DNA of 64,000 nt from UBA5314 sp035560815 (lineage in GTDB: Bacteria > Bacillota > Syntrophomonadia > Syntrophomonadales > Syntrophomonadaceae), in assembly GCA_035560815.1 (NCBI GenBank), contig DATMYR010000006.1:1-64000 (forward strand). Reading direction: 5' to 3'. Every line of letters begins with the position of its first letter. The first letter of the stretch is position 1. The notes beneath the pieces were generated by a model. The model saw only the letters and a list, made by a program, of their open reading frames with translations. It made no database searches and had not been told where the DNA came from. Shown here one piece after another: positions 17,964-26,888 of the stretch. The translations under genes were made by a program, and so were the position numbers.

Positions 17964-18028
17964 ACTGGTGCTTATTGATTATTTTGTCATAATATTAACT
18001 TCATTTAGGGAATTTGGAAGGATTTTTT

Positions 18029-19240
18029 ATGAAAAATGACGAAACCTTCATGGAAGGGGACGAACTGGGTACCCAACAATTAAAACAACTCGATCAGGTG
18101 ATCGGTCGGGTGATTATTACTCTAGAGACTGGCAGGGATGATCTTTTTGAAATCTCCCAGGACTGCCACCAGCAAAGTGAGAAACGTGAATTAGAATTGG
18201 AACAGCTCAAGGTGGAGATGAGCCAGGTAATCCGCCAGGTGGATCAGTATGAAAGTCAGGAGCGGTTAGCCCGAATTCGCCTCATGGAAGTTAGCCGGAA
18301 TTTTCATACCCACAGCGAAGAGGACATCAAGGACGCTTATGAGAACGCCCGACTCATTCAGGTTACCCTCATGGACCTTCGTCAAAAGGAGCTTTATTTA
18401 CGCCGCCGACGGGATGAGCTGGGCCGCCAAATTAAACAGTTGGGAACGATTGCAGGCAAAGCGGATCGTTTATTAAGCAATACAACCCTGGCCTTGAAGC
18501 TGCTTATGGGTAATGTGGACAAGATCAGTGGGGCACTGGAAGGTGCAGCCCGGCGTCAACAGATGGAGATGTGGATTATTGAGTCTCAGGAAGCGGAGCG
18601 CAGAAAGATAGCCCGAGATCTTCATGACGGGCCGGCCCAAAGTTTGGCCAGTATGCTGATCAGGCTGGATCTTATTGAACGCTTGGCCGGTGACGACAGC
18701 ACCTCCTTTTTTGAAGAACTGAATAAGGCCAAGGACATGGGACGGGAAAGCCTGGCCGATATTCGGCGAATTATGTTTGATCTCAAACCCACCCTCATGC
18801 ATGAAGATGGATTTATTTCCACCCTGAGGGATTACTTCAACAATTATGAGGCCAAATATAATTTTGATATAGCATTTACGGTATTGGGTAATATCAGAAA
18901 ATATGATCTCTCACTGGAGATTGCGCTTTTTCGCATGGTGCAAGAGGCCATTACCAATGCGCGCAAGCATGCCAACGTGGATCGAGTCCAGGTAAAGATA
19001 GAAGACAACGGGAAAAGTCTCACCCTGATTGTCAAGGATGAAGGAACGGGTTTTGACATAGGGCAGGAGAAGACCAAACAAGAAAGCTATGGAATAATGG
19101 GCATGAAGGAAAGAGTAGAGTTGTTCGGGGGCCAGTTGGATATCATATCCGAGCCCGGGTCAGGGACCCAGGTTGTGATAAAGGTGCCATTGGAAAGGGA
19201 GGTAGGATATGGGCAAAATAAGGGTTCTGATAGCCGATGA
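18029..19240 (+). CDS. degS: DegS-type cytoplasmic sensor histidine kinase
   Basis: About 403 residues with no membrane segment. The N-terminal half is a long coiled coil (about 30-175) as in B. subtilis DegS. A HisKA_3 dimerisation domain follows, with the phospho-accepting His199 in RDLHDGPAQS, then a HATPase domain (MVQEAITNARKHAN, DEGTGFDIG, GIMGMKERV). The ATG at 18029 has GGAAGGA 7 nt upstream; a TTG at 18014 is less likely. It overlaps the response regulator gene by 32 nt, so the two are co-translated. In Bacillus this pair controls motility, competence and secreted enzymes; its place next to comFC and the flagellar genes agrees. Confidence 0.92.
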   Translation: MKNDETFMEGDELGTQQLKQLDQVIGRVIITLETGRDDLFEISQDCHQQSEKRELELEQLKVEMSQVIRQVDQYESQERLARIRLMEVSRNFHTHSEEDIKDAYENARLIQVTLMDLRQKELYLRRRRDELGRQIKQLGTIAGKADRLLSNTTLALKLLMGNVDKISGALEGAARRQQMEMWIIESQEAERRKIARDLHDGPAQSLASMLIRLDLIERLAGDDSTSFFEELNKAKDMGRESLADIRRIMFDLKPTLMHEDGFISTLRDYFNNYEAKYNFDIAFTVLGNIRKYDLSLEIALFRMVQEAITNARKHANVDRVQVKIEDNGKSLTLIVKDEGTGFDIGQEKTKQESYGIMGMKERVELFGGQLDIISEPGSGTQVVIKVPLEREVGYGQNKGSDSR

Positions 19241-19850
19241 CCATGTTTTAGTAAGAGAGGGTTTGCGCAAGCTTCTGGAGTTGGATGAAAACATTGAAGT
19301 TATGACAGAAGTTGGCGATGGTCAAGGAGCTATTAATATTGCCCGTAAAGCCAGACCTGATATTATATTGATGGATGTAAACATGCCTGGAACAGACGGC
19401 ATCGTGGCTACCCGGGTGATTAAACGCGAGATCCCATCTATCAAAATCATTGCCCTTACAATATATGAAGACGAAGAAGTAGTGGAGATGGTGCGTGCCG
19501 GTGTATCCGCCTATGTACTGAAAGATGTTGCTGGCAGCGAGCTGGTTGATACCATCCACCGGGTTATGCAAGGAGAGATTGTCATTCATCCACGGGTGGC
19601 CAACCGCTTGGTCCGCGAGTTAAACCGTAGTGATCCCAAGAAAAACGAGATTCGTCTAACCAAACGGGAAAAGGATGTACTGGACCTTCTGGTCAAAGGC
19701 AATACCAACAAGGAAATGGCAGAATGTATGTTCATCAGCGAGAAAACGGTCAAGAATCACTTGACCAGTATCTTTCGCAAACTGGGTGTGAAAGATCGAA
19801 CGCAAGCAGCGGTATATGCTTTGAAAAATAGCATCGTAGTCGATGACTGA
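19209..19850 (+). CDS. degU: DegU-type response regulator (NarL/FixJ family)
   Basis: 213 residues: receiver domain with acidic pocket (ADDH), phospho-acceptor Asp56 (ILMDVNMPG), conserved Thr and Lys (ALTIYED, YVLKDV), then a LuxR-type helix-turn-helix (KREKDVLDLLVKGNTNKEMA, EKTVKNHLTSIFRKL). GGGAGG precedes the ATG, which lies inside the degS coding end. Phosphorylated by DegS, it should bind promoters as a dimer. A terminator (19870-19908) follows, so degS-degU is a two-gene unit. Confidence 0.93.
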   Translation: MGKIRVLIADDHVLVREGLRKLLELDENIEVMTEVGDGQGAINIARKARPDIILMDVNMPGTDGIVATRVIKREIPSIKIIALTIYEDEEVVEMVRAGVSAYVLKDVAGSELVDTIHRVMQGEIVIHPRVANRLVRELNRSDPKKNEIRLTKREKDVLDLLVKGNTNKEMAECMFISEKTVKNHLTSIFRKLGVKDRTQAAVYALKNSIVVDD

Positions 19851-19869
19851 ATGTGACAGATAAGTGCAA

Positions 19870-19908
19870 GGAAGCAAGGGGACAAGTCCTTTTGCTTCCT
19901 TCGTTTTT
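19870..19908 (+). terminator. Terminator of degS-degU
   Basis: GGAAGCAA (19870-19877) pairs with TTGCTTCC (19892-19899), followed by TTCGTTTTTT. Confidence 0.8.
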
Positions 19909-19931
19909 TCAGCGTTAAGTGAGTCGGAGAA

Positions 19932-20017
19932 GGTGTCAGGGGGACGGTTCTGTTGACACGCACTTATAGCACTTTTAGTACCTTCAGGCGTGTCAACAGA
20001 ACCGTCCCCCTGACACC
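19932..20017. repeat. Palindrome with 30-bp perfect arms, GGGACGG core
   Basis: Arms 19932-19961 and 19988-20017 are exact reverse complements around a 26-nt loop. The left arm reads GGTGTCAGGGGGACGG and continues TTCTG. A partial extra copy (CCTGACACC) follows the right arm. It stands just past a normal terminator, so termination is not an obvious need for it. Confidence 0.88.
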
Positions 20018-20076
20018 CCTGACACCTTCGTCTGACTGTTTCTATTTGGCTTACAGCACCAGGAATCAGATAGCCT

Positions 20077-20113
20077 CCCCTCCGCATAGTATTTATTAAT
20101 AGGCTAGGAGGGG
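20077..20113 (+). promoter_or_regulatory. Possible hairpin covering the ribosome site of the 65-aa gene
   Basis: CCCCTCC (20077-20083) is complementary to GGAGGGG (20107-20113), which is the Shine-Dalgarno sequence of the small gene at 20119. A competing pair AGCCT/AGGCT (20072-20076, 20101-20105) overlaps the same region. Two exclusive folds could switch translation, but this may be chance. Confidence 0.35.
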
Positions 20114-20118
20114 TTTGT

Positions 20119-20316
20119 ATGGCTCTCATCCTTAAACTGCTTTGTTTAGGAATATGGATTTGCATTATGTTCTTCTTGCTCATGGCACCTGCACGTACAT
20201 TCAACAGACTGCACTTTGAAAGAAATTCGCGGTCGGTCGGCTTCTCCCGCCGAAAAAGTAGGTCAGCTCGATCATCCAGGGAATTCTCCAAGTTGAAAAA
20301 AGAGAGATTCTTCTAA
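20119..20316 (+). CDS. Small basic membrane protein, unrecognised
   Basis: 65 residues: one hydrophobic helix (about 3-24, LILKLLCLGIWICIMFFLL) and then a strongly basic, Ser/Arg/Lys-rich tail. It was accepted because AGGAGGGG lies 5 nt before the ATG. I do not recognise a family. It sits where B. subtilis has degV and comFA-comFB, between degU and comFC. A longer reading frame on the other strand (20201-20539) has no comparable ribosome site. Confidence 0.5.
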   Translation: MALILKLLCLGIWICIMFFLLMAPARTFNRLHFERNSRSVGFSRRKSRSARSSREFSKLKKERFF

Positions 20317-20541
20317 AGGCCAGCCTCAGGCCCAACCAGAATTTTAAACGCCACATTATTCCAGGACGGACAACCCGCCTGTTTCCTGAATCTCTTTGCG
20401 TATATTTCGGTTTATTAGCCATCGTTGTTACCCAGAATATACCACTCCATATTATTCGAAATACCACTAACAATCCTTTTTTATAGCGCTTCATGTAAAA
20501 TTCTTTTACAATAATGTATATTGGGTGAAGGGGGTGCACAC

Positions 20542-21261
20542 ATGGTCAATATAATAATGGATATTCTTTTTCCTCAGCATAGTTGTTGCATATGCCGTAA
20601 ACCTGGCCATTACGGAACTCGGCATCCCTGGTGTTCAGACTGCTCCACAAACATGGAAAAGATTCGGCATGCTATGCCTATCTGCGACAAATGCGGCAAA
20701 TATTTGGAAACAAACGAAAAGCGCTGCACTGATTGCCGGGATAATGAGCCGAATTTTGATATTTGTCGATCGGTCGGCCCTTACACAGAGCCGTTTCGAA
20801 TTGCTATTAAAGTACTGAAGTTTATGTGTAAAAAGAACCTGGCTTATCGTATGGGTTGTATGATGGCTCAGGTAGTCAAAGACGAGGAAAGATTTTGCCC
20901 TCTGGATTTGATTCTGCCGGTGCCGGCTTCCCAGGGCAGCCTCAAACAGCGGGGATTCAGCCAAACCGAGATTTTAGGGTATCAAATCAGCAAGAACCTT
21001 AAAGTCAAGATGCTTCCCAATGTGCTGGTCAGGGTAAAAGAAACGCCTAACCAGCGGGAATTAACCCGAGAAGAACGGGAGAAAAATTTGCTTTGTGCCT
21101 TTGATATAAAGGATAAAAAGAAAGTTTATCGAAAGAACATATTACTGATTGACGATATATATACTACCGGTTCAACCATCCGCGAATGCACCAGGATCTT
21201 ATTGGAGGCAGGTGCTGCTCGAGTGGCTGTCGTAACTTGGGCGACGGGAATAGGTTATTAG
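20542..21261 (+). CDS. comFC: ComFC/GntX-like phosphoribosyltransferase-domain protein
   Basis: About 239 residues. The N-terminal zinc-binding part has paired cysteines (CCICRKPG, WCSDC, CDKCGKY, RCTDC). The C-terminal PRTase fold contains QRGFSQTE and the PRPP loop LLIDDIYTTGST. In Bacillus ComFC helps take up and process transforming DNA with the ComFA helicase. Here comFA is absent, so a competence role is uncertain. The ATG at 20542 has AAGGGGGTG upstream; a TTG at 20521 is less likely. YvyF starts 17 bp after its stop, as in Bacillus. Confidence 0.88.
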   Translation: MVNIIMDILFPQHSCCICRKPGHYGTRHPWCSDCSTNMEKIRHAMPICDKCGKYLETNEKRCTDCRDNEPNFDICRSVGPYTEPFRIAIKVLKFMCKKNLAYRMGCMMAQVVKDEERFCPLDLILPVPASQGSLKQRGFSQTEILGYQISKNLKVKMLPNVLVRVKETPNQRELTREEREKNLLCAFDIKDKKKVYRKNILLIDDIYTTGSTIRECTRILLEAGAARVAVVTWATGIGY

Positions 21262-21278
21262 CTGCGAGGGGGAGGCCC

Positions 21279-21695
21279 ATGGGTGCTGATATTAGAAATT
21301 GCGCAGGATGCGGAAGAATGTTCGCTTATCAGGGACGAAACCTTTGTAGCAAGTGTCTGGAAAACGAGGACACTGACTATGGTGTGGTGCGCAGGTATGT
21401 GCGCGATAATCCGGGTGCAGGCGTGTTTCAAGTAGCCGAGGCCACCGGCGTCGAAGAAGAGAAGATATTGCAATTCTTGAAAGACGGAAGGCTGCAATCA
21501 AAAGGCTTTGTAGAAATTACCAATTGTGAGCGTTGTGGGAAAAGAATATCCGAAGGCAAGTTCTGCGAGCAATGCCGGGGAGAAATTAATCAAGCCCTGC
21601 GTTCAGTGCTGCCATCCTCATCTTCGACATTGGATAATAACGGTCGGGATAAAGGAATGCATTACAAACAGGGCGAAAAGAACAAATCGTCCTAG
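21279..21695 (+). CDS. yvyF: YvyF-like flagellar operon zinc-ribbon protein
   Basis: About 138 residues: an N-terminal zinc ribbon (CAGCGRMF, LCSKC), a central helical part resembling a winged helix (FQVAEATGVEEEKILQFLKDGRL) and a second ribbon (CERCGKR, FCEQC). It matches the family found between comFC and flgM in Bacilli and Clostridia (TIGR03826 type), whose function is not settled. The ATG at 21279 has GAGGGGGAGG upstream; the frame open from 21186 has no start of comparable quality. Confidence 0.85.
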   Translation: MGADIRNCAGCGRMFAYQGRNLCSKCLENEDTDYGVVRRYVRDNPGAGVFQVAEATGVEEEKILQFLKDGRLQSKGFVEITNCERCGKRISEGKFCEQCRGEINQALRSVLPSSSSTLDNNGRDKGMHYKQGEKNKSS

Positions 21696-21863
21696 GACAT
21701 CCCGCGCTTTTACAAAGACAATACAAAGGGGCGTATGGAATAGCAACAATGAGATATTACAAGGTTAAAAGTGTTTTTGGCATCATTGGGGCATCAAGCC
21801 TTTTTTTCTTTTCTGCGAAAATGATTATAAGAGGAATAAGAGTAATCACAGAGGTGGCAAATC

Positions 21864-22163
21864 ATGATAATTTCTAAAACTCAAGTGCAAAATCTACTCA
21901 AAGTGTATGAAACTAACCTTGGCACTACGAAGGTAGCCAAAGTAGAGGCCAGCCAGCCGGTGACCAAACAGGATGATGTAAGCATTTCTGAAGCTAGCAA
22001 GCTGAAGCAGAAGGTAATGCAGGCTGTGAACCAGGCACCGGATATCCGTACCGACCGGGTAGACGAGATAAAACAAAAGCTGGCTGCCGGCACGAATGAG
22101 ATTTCCGACAGCGATGTGGCTCAAAAAATGATCGAAAGAGCTATTGTCGATCGCTTGGCATAG
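21864..22163 (+). CDS. flgM: FlgM, anti-sigma-28 factor
   Basis: 99 residues. The C-terminal half carries the sigma-28-binding helices (RTDRVDEIKQKLAAGTNEIS, then MIERAIVDRLA), and the N-terminal half is polar and probably unfolded. It holds back sigma-28 until the hook-basal body is finished and FlgM is exported. The targets in this window would be the flagellin promoter at 29125 and the flaG promoter at 37148. AGAGGTGG precedes the ATG. flgN follows. Confidence 0.9.
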   Translation: MIISKTQVQNLLKVYETNLGTTKVAKVEASQPVTKQDDVSISEASKLKQKVMQAVNQAPDIRTDRVDEIKQKLAAGTNEISDSDVAQKMIERAIVDRLA

Positions 22164-22178
22164 GAAGTGGTGAAACCC

Positions 22179-22691
22179 ATGGAGAGTCTGATCCGAAGTT
22201 TGTTAGCAGCTGTCAGGAAAGAGACCTCCATTCTGGACAGCTTGGTGCAACTGGGATATGAGAAAAAGCAGCTGATTATTCGCAACCAATTCCGGGAACT
22301 TGATACGCTGGTTCAGAAAGAGGGCATCGTTGTATCTGGTCTGCAAAGAGCAGAAGATGCCCGCTTTAAATTACAAGGGGAATTGGCCCAGACCTGGGAT
22401 ATATTGCCTGAGGATTTAACCGCCACGGTTCTCACAACCCGGCTGCAAATGGAAGAATTTTCTGCGGCCAGTGATGCCGAACAGGCCTTGCTAGAGTTAA
22501 ATAAGGCTGCGAAACAGTTGCAGTCGATTAATAAGGACAACCAGGAGCTAACCAATTATGCTCTGGATTACCTGGATTATCTATTGACTATGATGCAGGG
22601 CGATGTGGCCGGGATCTATTCGGAAAACGGCAGAGAGGCTGAGGAGAGATCTTTCAGACCGGCCCGCCAATTGCTGGATCGCATCGTTTGA
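22179..22691 (+). CDS. flgN: FlgN-like flagellar export chaperone
   Basis: About 170 residues, helical and coiled-coil throughout (LLAAVRKETSILDSLVQLG, LNKAAKQLQSINKDNQEL). FlgN binds the hook-filament junction proteins FlgK and FlgL and holds them ready for export; both are encoded directly downstream. I placed the start at ATG 22179, with GGTG and AGGAAG upstream; the GTG at 22167 is an alternative adding four residues. Confidence 0.85.
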   Translation: MESLIRSLLAAVRKETSILDSLVQLGYEKKQLIIRNQFRELDTLVQKEGIVVSGLQRAEDARFKLQGELAQTWDILPEDLTATVLTTRLQMEEFSAASDAEQALLELNKAAKQLQSINKDNQELTNYALDYLDYLLTMMQGDVAGIYSENGREAEERSFRPARQLLDRIV

Positions 22692-22727
22692 GCGAACAGG
22701 TAAAAGGATAGAAGAGAGGTTGTTATC

Positions 22728-24539
22728 ATGAGCTTCATGGGGCTGGAAATCGGTAAACGGGCTATCATGGTAAACCAAACGGCTTTAAATATCGTAGGGC
22801 ATAATATGGCCAATGCCAACACCGATGGCTATACTCGGCAGGTAGCTGATTTGGTCGCCAGCAAACCTCTTGGCGCTATGAGCTTGAACTCTTCCACCTC
22901 AGTAGGCCAGCTGGGTACAGGGGTGGATATTGATAGTGTAGCCCGTCTCCGTGATGCCTATGTAGATAATCAGTATCGTTATGAAAATACGTCTTTAGGG
23001 TACTGGTCAGCCACTGAACAAACTCTGGACAACATCCAAACCATTGTCAATGAACCTTCGGATAATGGCTTAAGATCTGTGCTCGACAAGTTCTGGCAGT
23101 CCTGGCAAGATCTTTCCACCTATTCCGAGAATGAATCGAATCGCGCTGTAGTAGCCCAGCGAGGTCAAGCGGTGGCCGATGCTTTCCAGTCTACCTATAA
23201 ACAGTTGACCGATCTTCGAAATGACCTGAATGCCAATGTGCAGGTTGATGTAGATCAAGTCAATTCCATAGGCAGCCAGCTCAAGGAGCTTAACCTGCAG
23301 ATTGCGGCTATCACCATATCAGGACAACAGCCCAACGATTTGTCAGACAAGCGTGACCTGCTTATTGATCAACTCAGTAAGCTGGTTAATATCAAGGTCA
23401 ACTTTAGCGATAACGGAATGGCCACCGTTCAAGTTGGAGGACGGAGCCTGGTGCAGGGGACCACCTACAACGCGCTGACGGTTAAGGACGATTCTGAGGG
23501 TATGCATATGGTAATCTGGGCCGACACCCAGACGAAGACCCAGATCACTGGTGGGGAGCTCATGTCTAACCTGGACGCCCGAGGCAAGACCAACCTGCCC
23601 GAAGATCTAAGCTCCGATTATAAAGAGACGGTCCCCAATATGATTGATCAATTGAATTCCCTGGCCAAGACCATTGTTACTAAAACTAACGAAATACACA
23701 GCCAGGGTTACAGTCTTAACAATACGTCTACGACTAACCCTGATGGTACGGATTTTTTCACTATGCCAACTGGTTTACAGGACCAATATATAAACTGGGC
23801 CAAGACGATGTCGGTCAGTGCCGCTATCGTAGACGATCCGAAAAATATTGCAGCGGCGACTAAACCCACCTATGATGCAAATGGGAAGCAATCCAATTTT
23901 GGGGATGGGGATAATGCTCTGGCTATCGCTGCGCTCAAGCAGGATATGAACAGTGAACCGGCCAGCCTGCAAACGAGAGACATTACCGTTGTAAGTCCGG
24001 CCACTATCAGCTTGACCGTCCGTTACGGGGCTCAGACCAAAAATGTGACTATTCCCAGTAGTGTTTATGGAACGATTGACGATATAAGGTCTGCTATCGA
24101 AAGTAATATTAACTCTGCTTTTGGTTTTGCGGGCACTGTCATTCATGTAAACGCTGATATTACGAATCCTAATCGACTAGATTTCTCCTCTTCTGATTAC
24201 AAGTTTGAAGGAATTGACAACTTGACCATTGGTAGTGATTCATATGGAAGCTATTCGGTCCAGACGGTCAAAGGCGAAACCACTGATGACTATTGGCGCG
24301 CCCTAGCGGCAGAGGTTGGGGTAAAGGCTCAGGAGGCGACCCGCAATTCTACCAACCAGGACCAACTCGTCACAGAGCTGGATAATAAACGGCAAACCGT
24401 TTCAGGGGTTTCTTTGGATGAGGAAGCCACCGATATGATCAAATACCAGCACGCGTTTAATGCTGCTGCCCGTTTCATTACTGTGATTGATGACATGCTG
24501 GACACATTGGTTAACAAAACCGGTATTGCAGGGAGGTAA
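22728..24539 (+). CDS. flgK: FlgK, flagellar hook-associated protein 1
   Basis: 603 residues. The N-terminal D0 helix has the flagellar rod/hook signature (QTALNIVGHNMANANTDGYT) and the C-terminal helix matches (MIKYQHAFNAAARFITVIDD). The middle part is a variable surface domain. It forms the first ring of the hook-filament junction. AGAGAGG precedes the ATG. It is followed by flgL after 5 bp. Confidence 0.95.
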   Translation: MSFMGLEIGKRAIMVNQTALNIVGHNMANANTDGYTRQVADLVASKPLGAMSLNSSTSVGQLGTGVDIDSVARLRDAYVDNQYRYENTSLGYWSATEQTLDNIQTIVNEPSDNGLRSVLDKFWQSWQDLSTYSENESNRAVVAQRGQAVADAFQSTYKQLTDLRNDLNANVQVDVDQVNSIGSQLKELNLQIAAITISGQQPNDLSDKRDLLIDQLSKLVNIKVNFSDNGMATVQVGGRSLVQGTTYNALTVKDDSEGMHMVIWADTQTKTQITGGELMSNLDARGKTNLPEDLSSDYKETVPNMIDQLNSLAKTIVTKTNEIHSQGYSLNNTSTTNPDGTDFFTMPTGLQDQYINWAKTMSVSAAIVDDPKNIAAATKPTYDANGKQSNFGDGDNALAIAALKQDMNSEPASLQTRDITVVSPATISLTVRYGAQTKNVTIPSSVYGTIDDIRSAIESNINSAFGFAGTVIHVNADITNPNRLDFSSSDYKFEGIDNLTIGSDSYGSYSVQTVKGETTDDYWRALAAEVGVKAQEATRNSTNQDQLVTELDNKRQTVSGVSLDEEATDMIKYQHAFNAAARFITVIDDMLDTLVNKTGIAGR

Positions 24540-24544
24540 GAACC

Positions 24545-25774
24545 ATGATAAGAATTACCAGTAACATGATGATTAACACGCTGAAATTGAATATGAATAC
24601 GAACACCGATAAATTGGATAAACTGCAAAATGAATTGGCCACCTCCAGAAAGATTAACCAACCGTCGGACGATCCAGCCGGTCTGGTGAAATCTTTACGC
24701 CTGCGCAGCGATATCACAGAAAACGATCAATATATCAGCAATATTAATGATGCTACCAGCTTGATGAATACTACTGAGTCGGCTTTAGGCAACCTGAACT
24801 CGGTATTAAGTCGGGTGCGGGAACTTTCGGTTAAAGCCGCCAATGGGACCAACGATTCATCAGCTCTCCAGTCTATTGGAGACGAGATTAACCAGTTGGA
24901 AGAGCAGTTAAAGACGATTGCTAATTCAACATATGGGTCAAAATATATTTTTGCCGGCAGCAATGTAACAGAAGCCCCCTATTCCTCAAGCGGGTGGACG
25001 GGAAACTCCAACGAGCTGCAAAGAGAGATCGGAGCAGGGGTAACCATACCAGTAAATACGGATATGAAGAGTTGGTTCGTAGGCCCCGGAACATCAACTG
25101 GTGGTGTAGAACCATCTACAAATATCTCAGCCGCCACGGGAAGTAAATTTCAAATCCAGGTAGACGGTGAGGCAGCTCAGACTGTTACTCTAACGAATGT
25201 GGCTATGGACTCAACCGGGAATGACATTGCAAGCGATATGCAAGCAGCTATTAGAAGTTTAAGCACGGTTCCGGGTGATGCTTACAGTGGCGTGACTGTT
25301 TCTTTTGCCAATGGTCGCTATGTGATAGCCTCCGGTACAACCGGAGAAAACTCTAGTATCATAGTTACTTCGGCAGCAACAGCAAGTGATGATATTTCCT
25401 CTAGTTTAAAAATTGGCTCCGCAAATGGCGGCACGGAAATATCCGGCATATTTAATGTCCTGGAGCAGATAAAAGATGCGGTCTCAAGCGGGAATTCCAA
25501 AACCGTAAGCAGTCTGCTGGAAAATATTGATATAAAAATGGACGATTTACTAACCGCCCGTGCGGTTGTCGGCGCTAAAACCAATCGTCTGGAGTTGCAG
25601 CAATCCAGACTGGAAAGCAACGATACATCCTTAACAGGACTGCTTTCCAACGTTGAGGATGCGGATATGACAGAGGTAAGTATAGAACTGAAAACCCAAG
25701 AGAATGTATATAATGCTACCCTGGCCGCAGGTGCCCAGATTATACAGCCTTCCTTGATCAGCTTTCTTAAATAG
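24545..25774 (+). CDS. flgL: FlgL, flagellar hook-associated protein 3
   Basis: 409 residues with flagellin-like ends: MIRITSNMMINTLKLNMNT and QPSDDPAGLVKSLRLRSDI at the N terminus, NVEDADMTEVSIELKTQE and LAAGAQIIQPSLISFL at the C terminus. It forms the second junction ring between FlgK and the filament. The central domain (about 150-300) is an insertion larger than in minimal FlgL. It sits 5 bp after flgK with GGGAGG before the ATG. Confidence 0.94.
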   Translation: MIRITSNMMINTLKLNMNTNTDKLDKLQNELATSRKINQPSDDPAGLVKSLRLRSDITENDQYISNINDATSLMNTTESALGNLNSVLSRVRELSVKAANGTNDSSALQSIGDEINQLEEQLKTIANSTYGSKYIFAGSNVTEAPYSSSGWTGNSNELQREIGAGVTIPVNTDMKSWFVGPGTSTGGVEPSTNISAATGSKFQIQVDGEAAQTVTLTNVAMDSTGNDIASDMQAAIRSLSTVPGDAYSGVTVSFANGRYVIASGTTGENSSIIVTSAATASDDISSSLKIGSANGGTEISGIFNVLEQIKDAVSSGNSKTVSSLLENIDIKMDDLLTARAVVGAKTNRLELQQSRLESNDTSLTGLLSNVEDADMTEVSIELKTQENVYNATLAAGAQIIQPSLISFLK

Positions 25775-25822
25775 TTGAAGGAAAGGAATAATGACCAGTC
25801 CGGTTTTTAGGGAGAGATGACT

Positions 25823-26383
25823 ATGGAGCTGCGGATTAGTTCGCAAATGGCCCGTATGGGGTTGAATATTACCCGGCCGTCTATGAATTTAACGAACTCC
25901 TTACCGCAGATTGAACTGGAGTTAACTCCTTCCCGGCTGGAGATTAGCAGCCCCAGCCCCAGGATTGAAATAGATCAGAGCCAGTGCTTTGCTGATGAAG
26001 ACCACCGTAATGTTGCGGATTTTATGCAATATTGGACGGATTATAGCCGTTCCCAAATGACCCAGGGAATTGACCGCATAGTGAGTGATGGAAATAATCT
26101 GGCCGCCATCCAAACCGGCTTTTCGATTGCCGACCTGGGGGCCGAAGCTGTTGACGACCAGAAAGAGTTTGAGATCATAGCCGTTCCCAGTCAGCCTCCC
26201 CGAATTGATTGGGAGATTCAACCAGTTTCTTACCAATTTACCCCGGGCACAGTGCAAATAACCGCCAACCCCGGGCAAATTAACAATCAGTTCCAGTGGG
26301 GCAAGGTGGAGGCCTATGTGGCGCAGCCCAGCAGTCTGGATATTCAGTGGATAGACGACCGGCAAGTCGATATAAAAGCTTAA
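25823..26383 (+). CDS. DUF6470 (YviE-like) protein of the flagellar operon
   Basis: About 186 residues. The N terminus has repeated short beta-type segments (IELELTPSRLEI, PSPRIEID) and DYSRSQMTQGIDRI in the middle; the C-terminal half is again beta-rich. It takes the place of B. subtilis yviE between flgL and fliW. Its role is unknown. The ATG at 25823 has GGGAGA 7 nt upstream; ATG 25817 touches the ribosome site. No signal peptide is present. Confidence 0.8.
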   Translation: MELRISSQMARMGLNITRPSMNLTNSLPQIELELTPSRLEISSPSPRIEIDQSQCFADEDHRNVADFMQYWTDYSRSQMTQGIDRIVSDGNNLAAIQTGFSIADLGAEAVDDQKEFEIIAVPSQPPRIDWEIQPVSYQFTPGTVQITANPGQINNQFQWGKVEAYVAQPSSLDIQWIDDRQVDIKA

Positions 26384-26422
26384 AGCTGCGGGCCAATGTG
26401 CACCGCAAAGGGGGAAAAATTT

Positions 26423-26887
26423 ATGGAGCAGAAGGATAAACAGGACCAGGAAAACGAATTGGACCGTTCCAAAATCATATTTTTTGCCGAAGGGATCCCC
26501 GCCTTTGAGGAAGAAAAGGAATATTTCCTGCTTCCCCTGGAGGAGCCCAGCCCCTTCTTTTTCCTGCAGTCAGCGCACAGTGATTTGGGACTATTCATGG
26601 CCGATCCCTTTGTTTTCTTTCCTGATTATGAAATCGATCTGCCAGATCCGTTGTTGGATAACCTGGGAGCAGAAAACGGGACTTCGGGTCTTATGGTCTT
26701 CTGCATCTTGTCTACCGGCAAGGAATTTCATGACACTACTGCCAATCTCCTGGCACCGGTAATCATTAACGCCGAGAGCCGCAAAGGCATGCAGTTTATT
26801 CCCGAAAAAGCCCGGTATTCCACCAGGCAGCCCCTTTTCCCAGAGATTGACAAACAGACGTCTCCTGCCGCCGGGGGAGGAAGATAG
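26423..26887 (+). CDS. fliW: FliW, flagellar assembly factor
   Basis: About 154 residues with the family layout: IIFFAEGIPAFEEEKEYFLL near the N terminus, PFFFLQSAHSDLGLFMADPF, then ILSTGKEFHDTTANLLAPVI and INAESRKGMQ. FliW binds free flagellin or CsrA. When flagellin is secreted, FliW is released to capture CsrA and lift repression of flagellin translation. The stop is one base before the csrA ATG, as in Bacillus. The ATG at 26423 has AAAGGGGG 8 nt upstream. Confidence 0.92.
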   Translation: MEQKDKQDQENELDRSKIIFFAEGIPAFEEEKEYFLLPLEEPSPFFFLQSAHSDLGLFMADPFVFFPDYEIDLPDPLLDNLGAENGTSGLMVFCILSTGKEFHDTTANLLAPVIINAESRKGMQFIPEKARYSTRQPLFPEIDKQTSPAAGGGR

Positions 26888-26888
26888 T

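Noticed and set aside
19656..20291. 211-codon minus-strand frame over degU end and the palindrome
   Set aside because: It crosses the degU coding region, its terminator and the 30-bp palindrome and resembles no protein.
20201..20539. 112-codon minus-strand frame opposite the 65-aa gene
   Set aside because: It has no ribosome site and extends into the comFC leader; the plus-strand small gene has a strong Shine-Dalgarno.
21746..21877. 42-codon frame with a hydrophobic stretch overlapping the flgM start
   Set aside because: No spaced ribosome site, and it overlaps the flgM ribosome site and start; probably chance.
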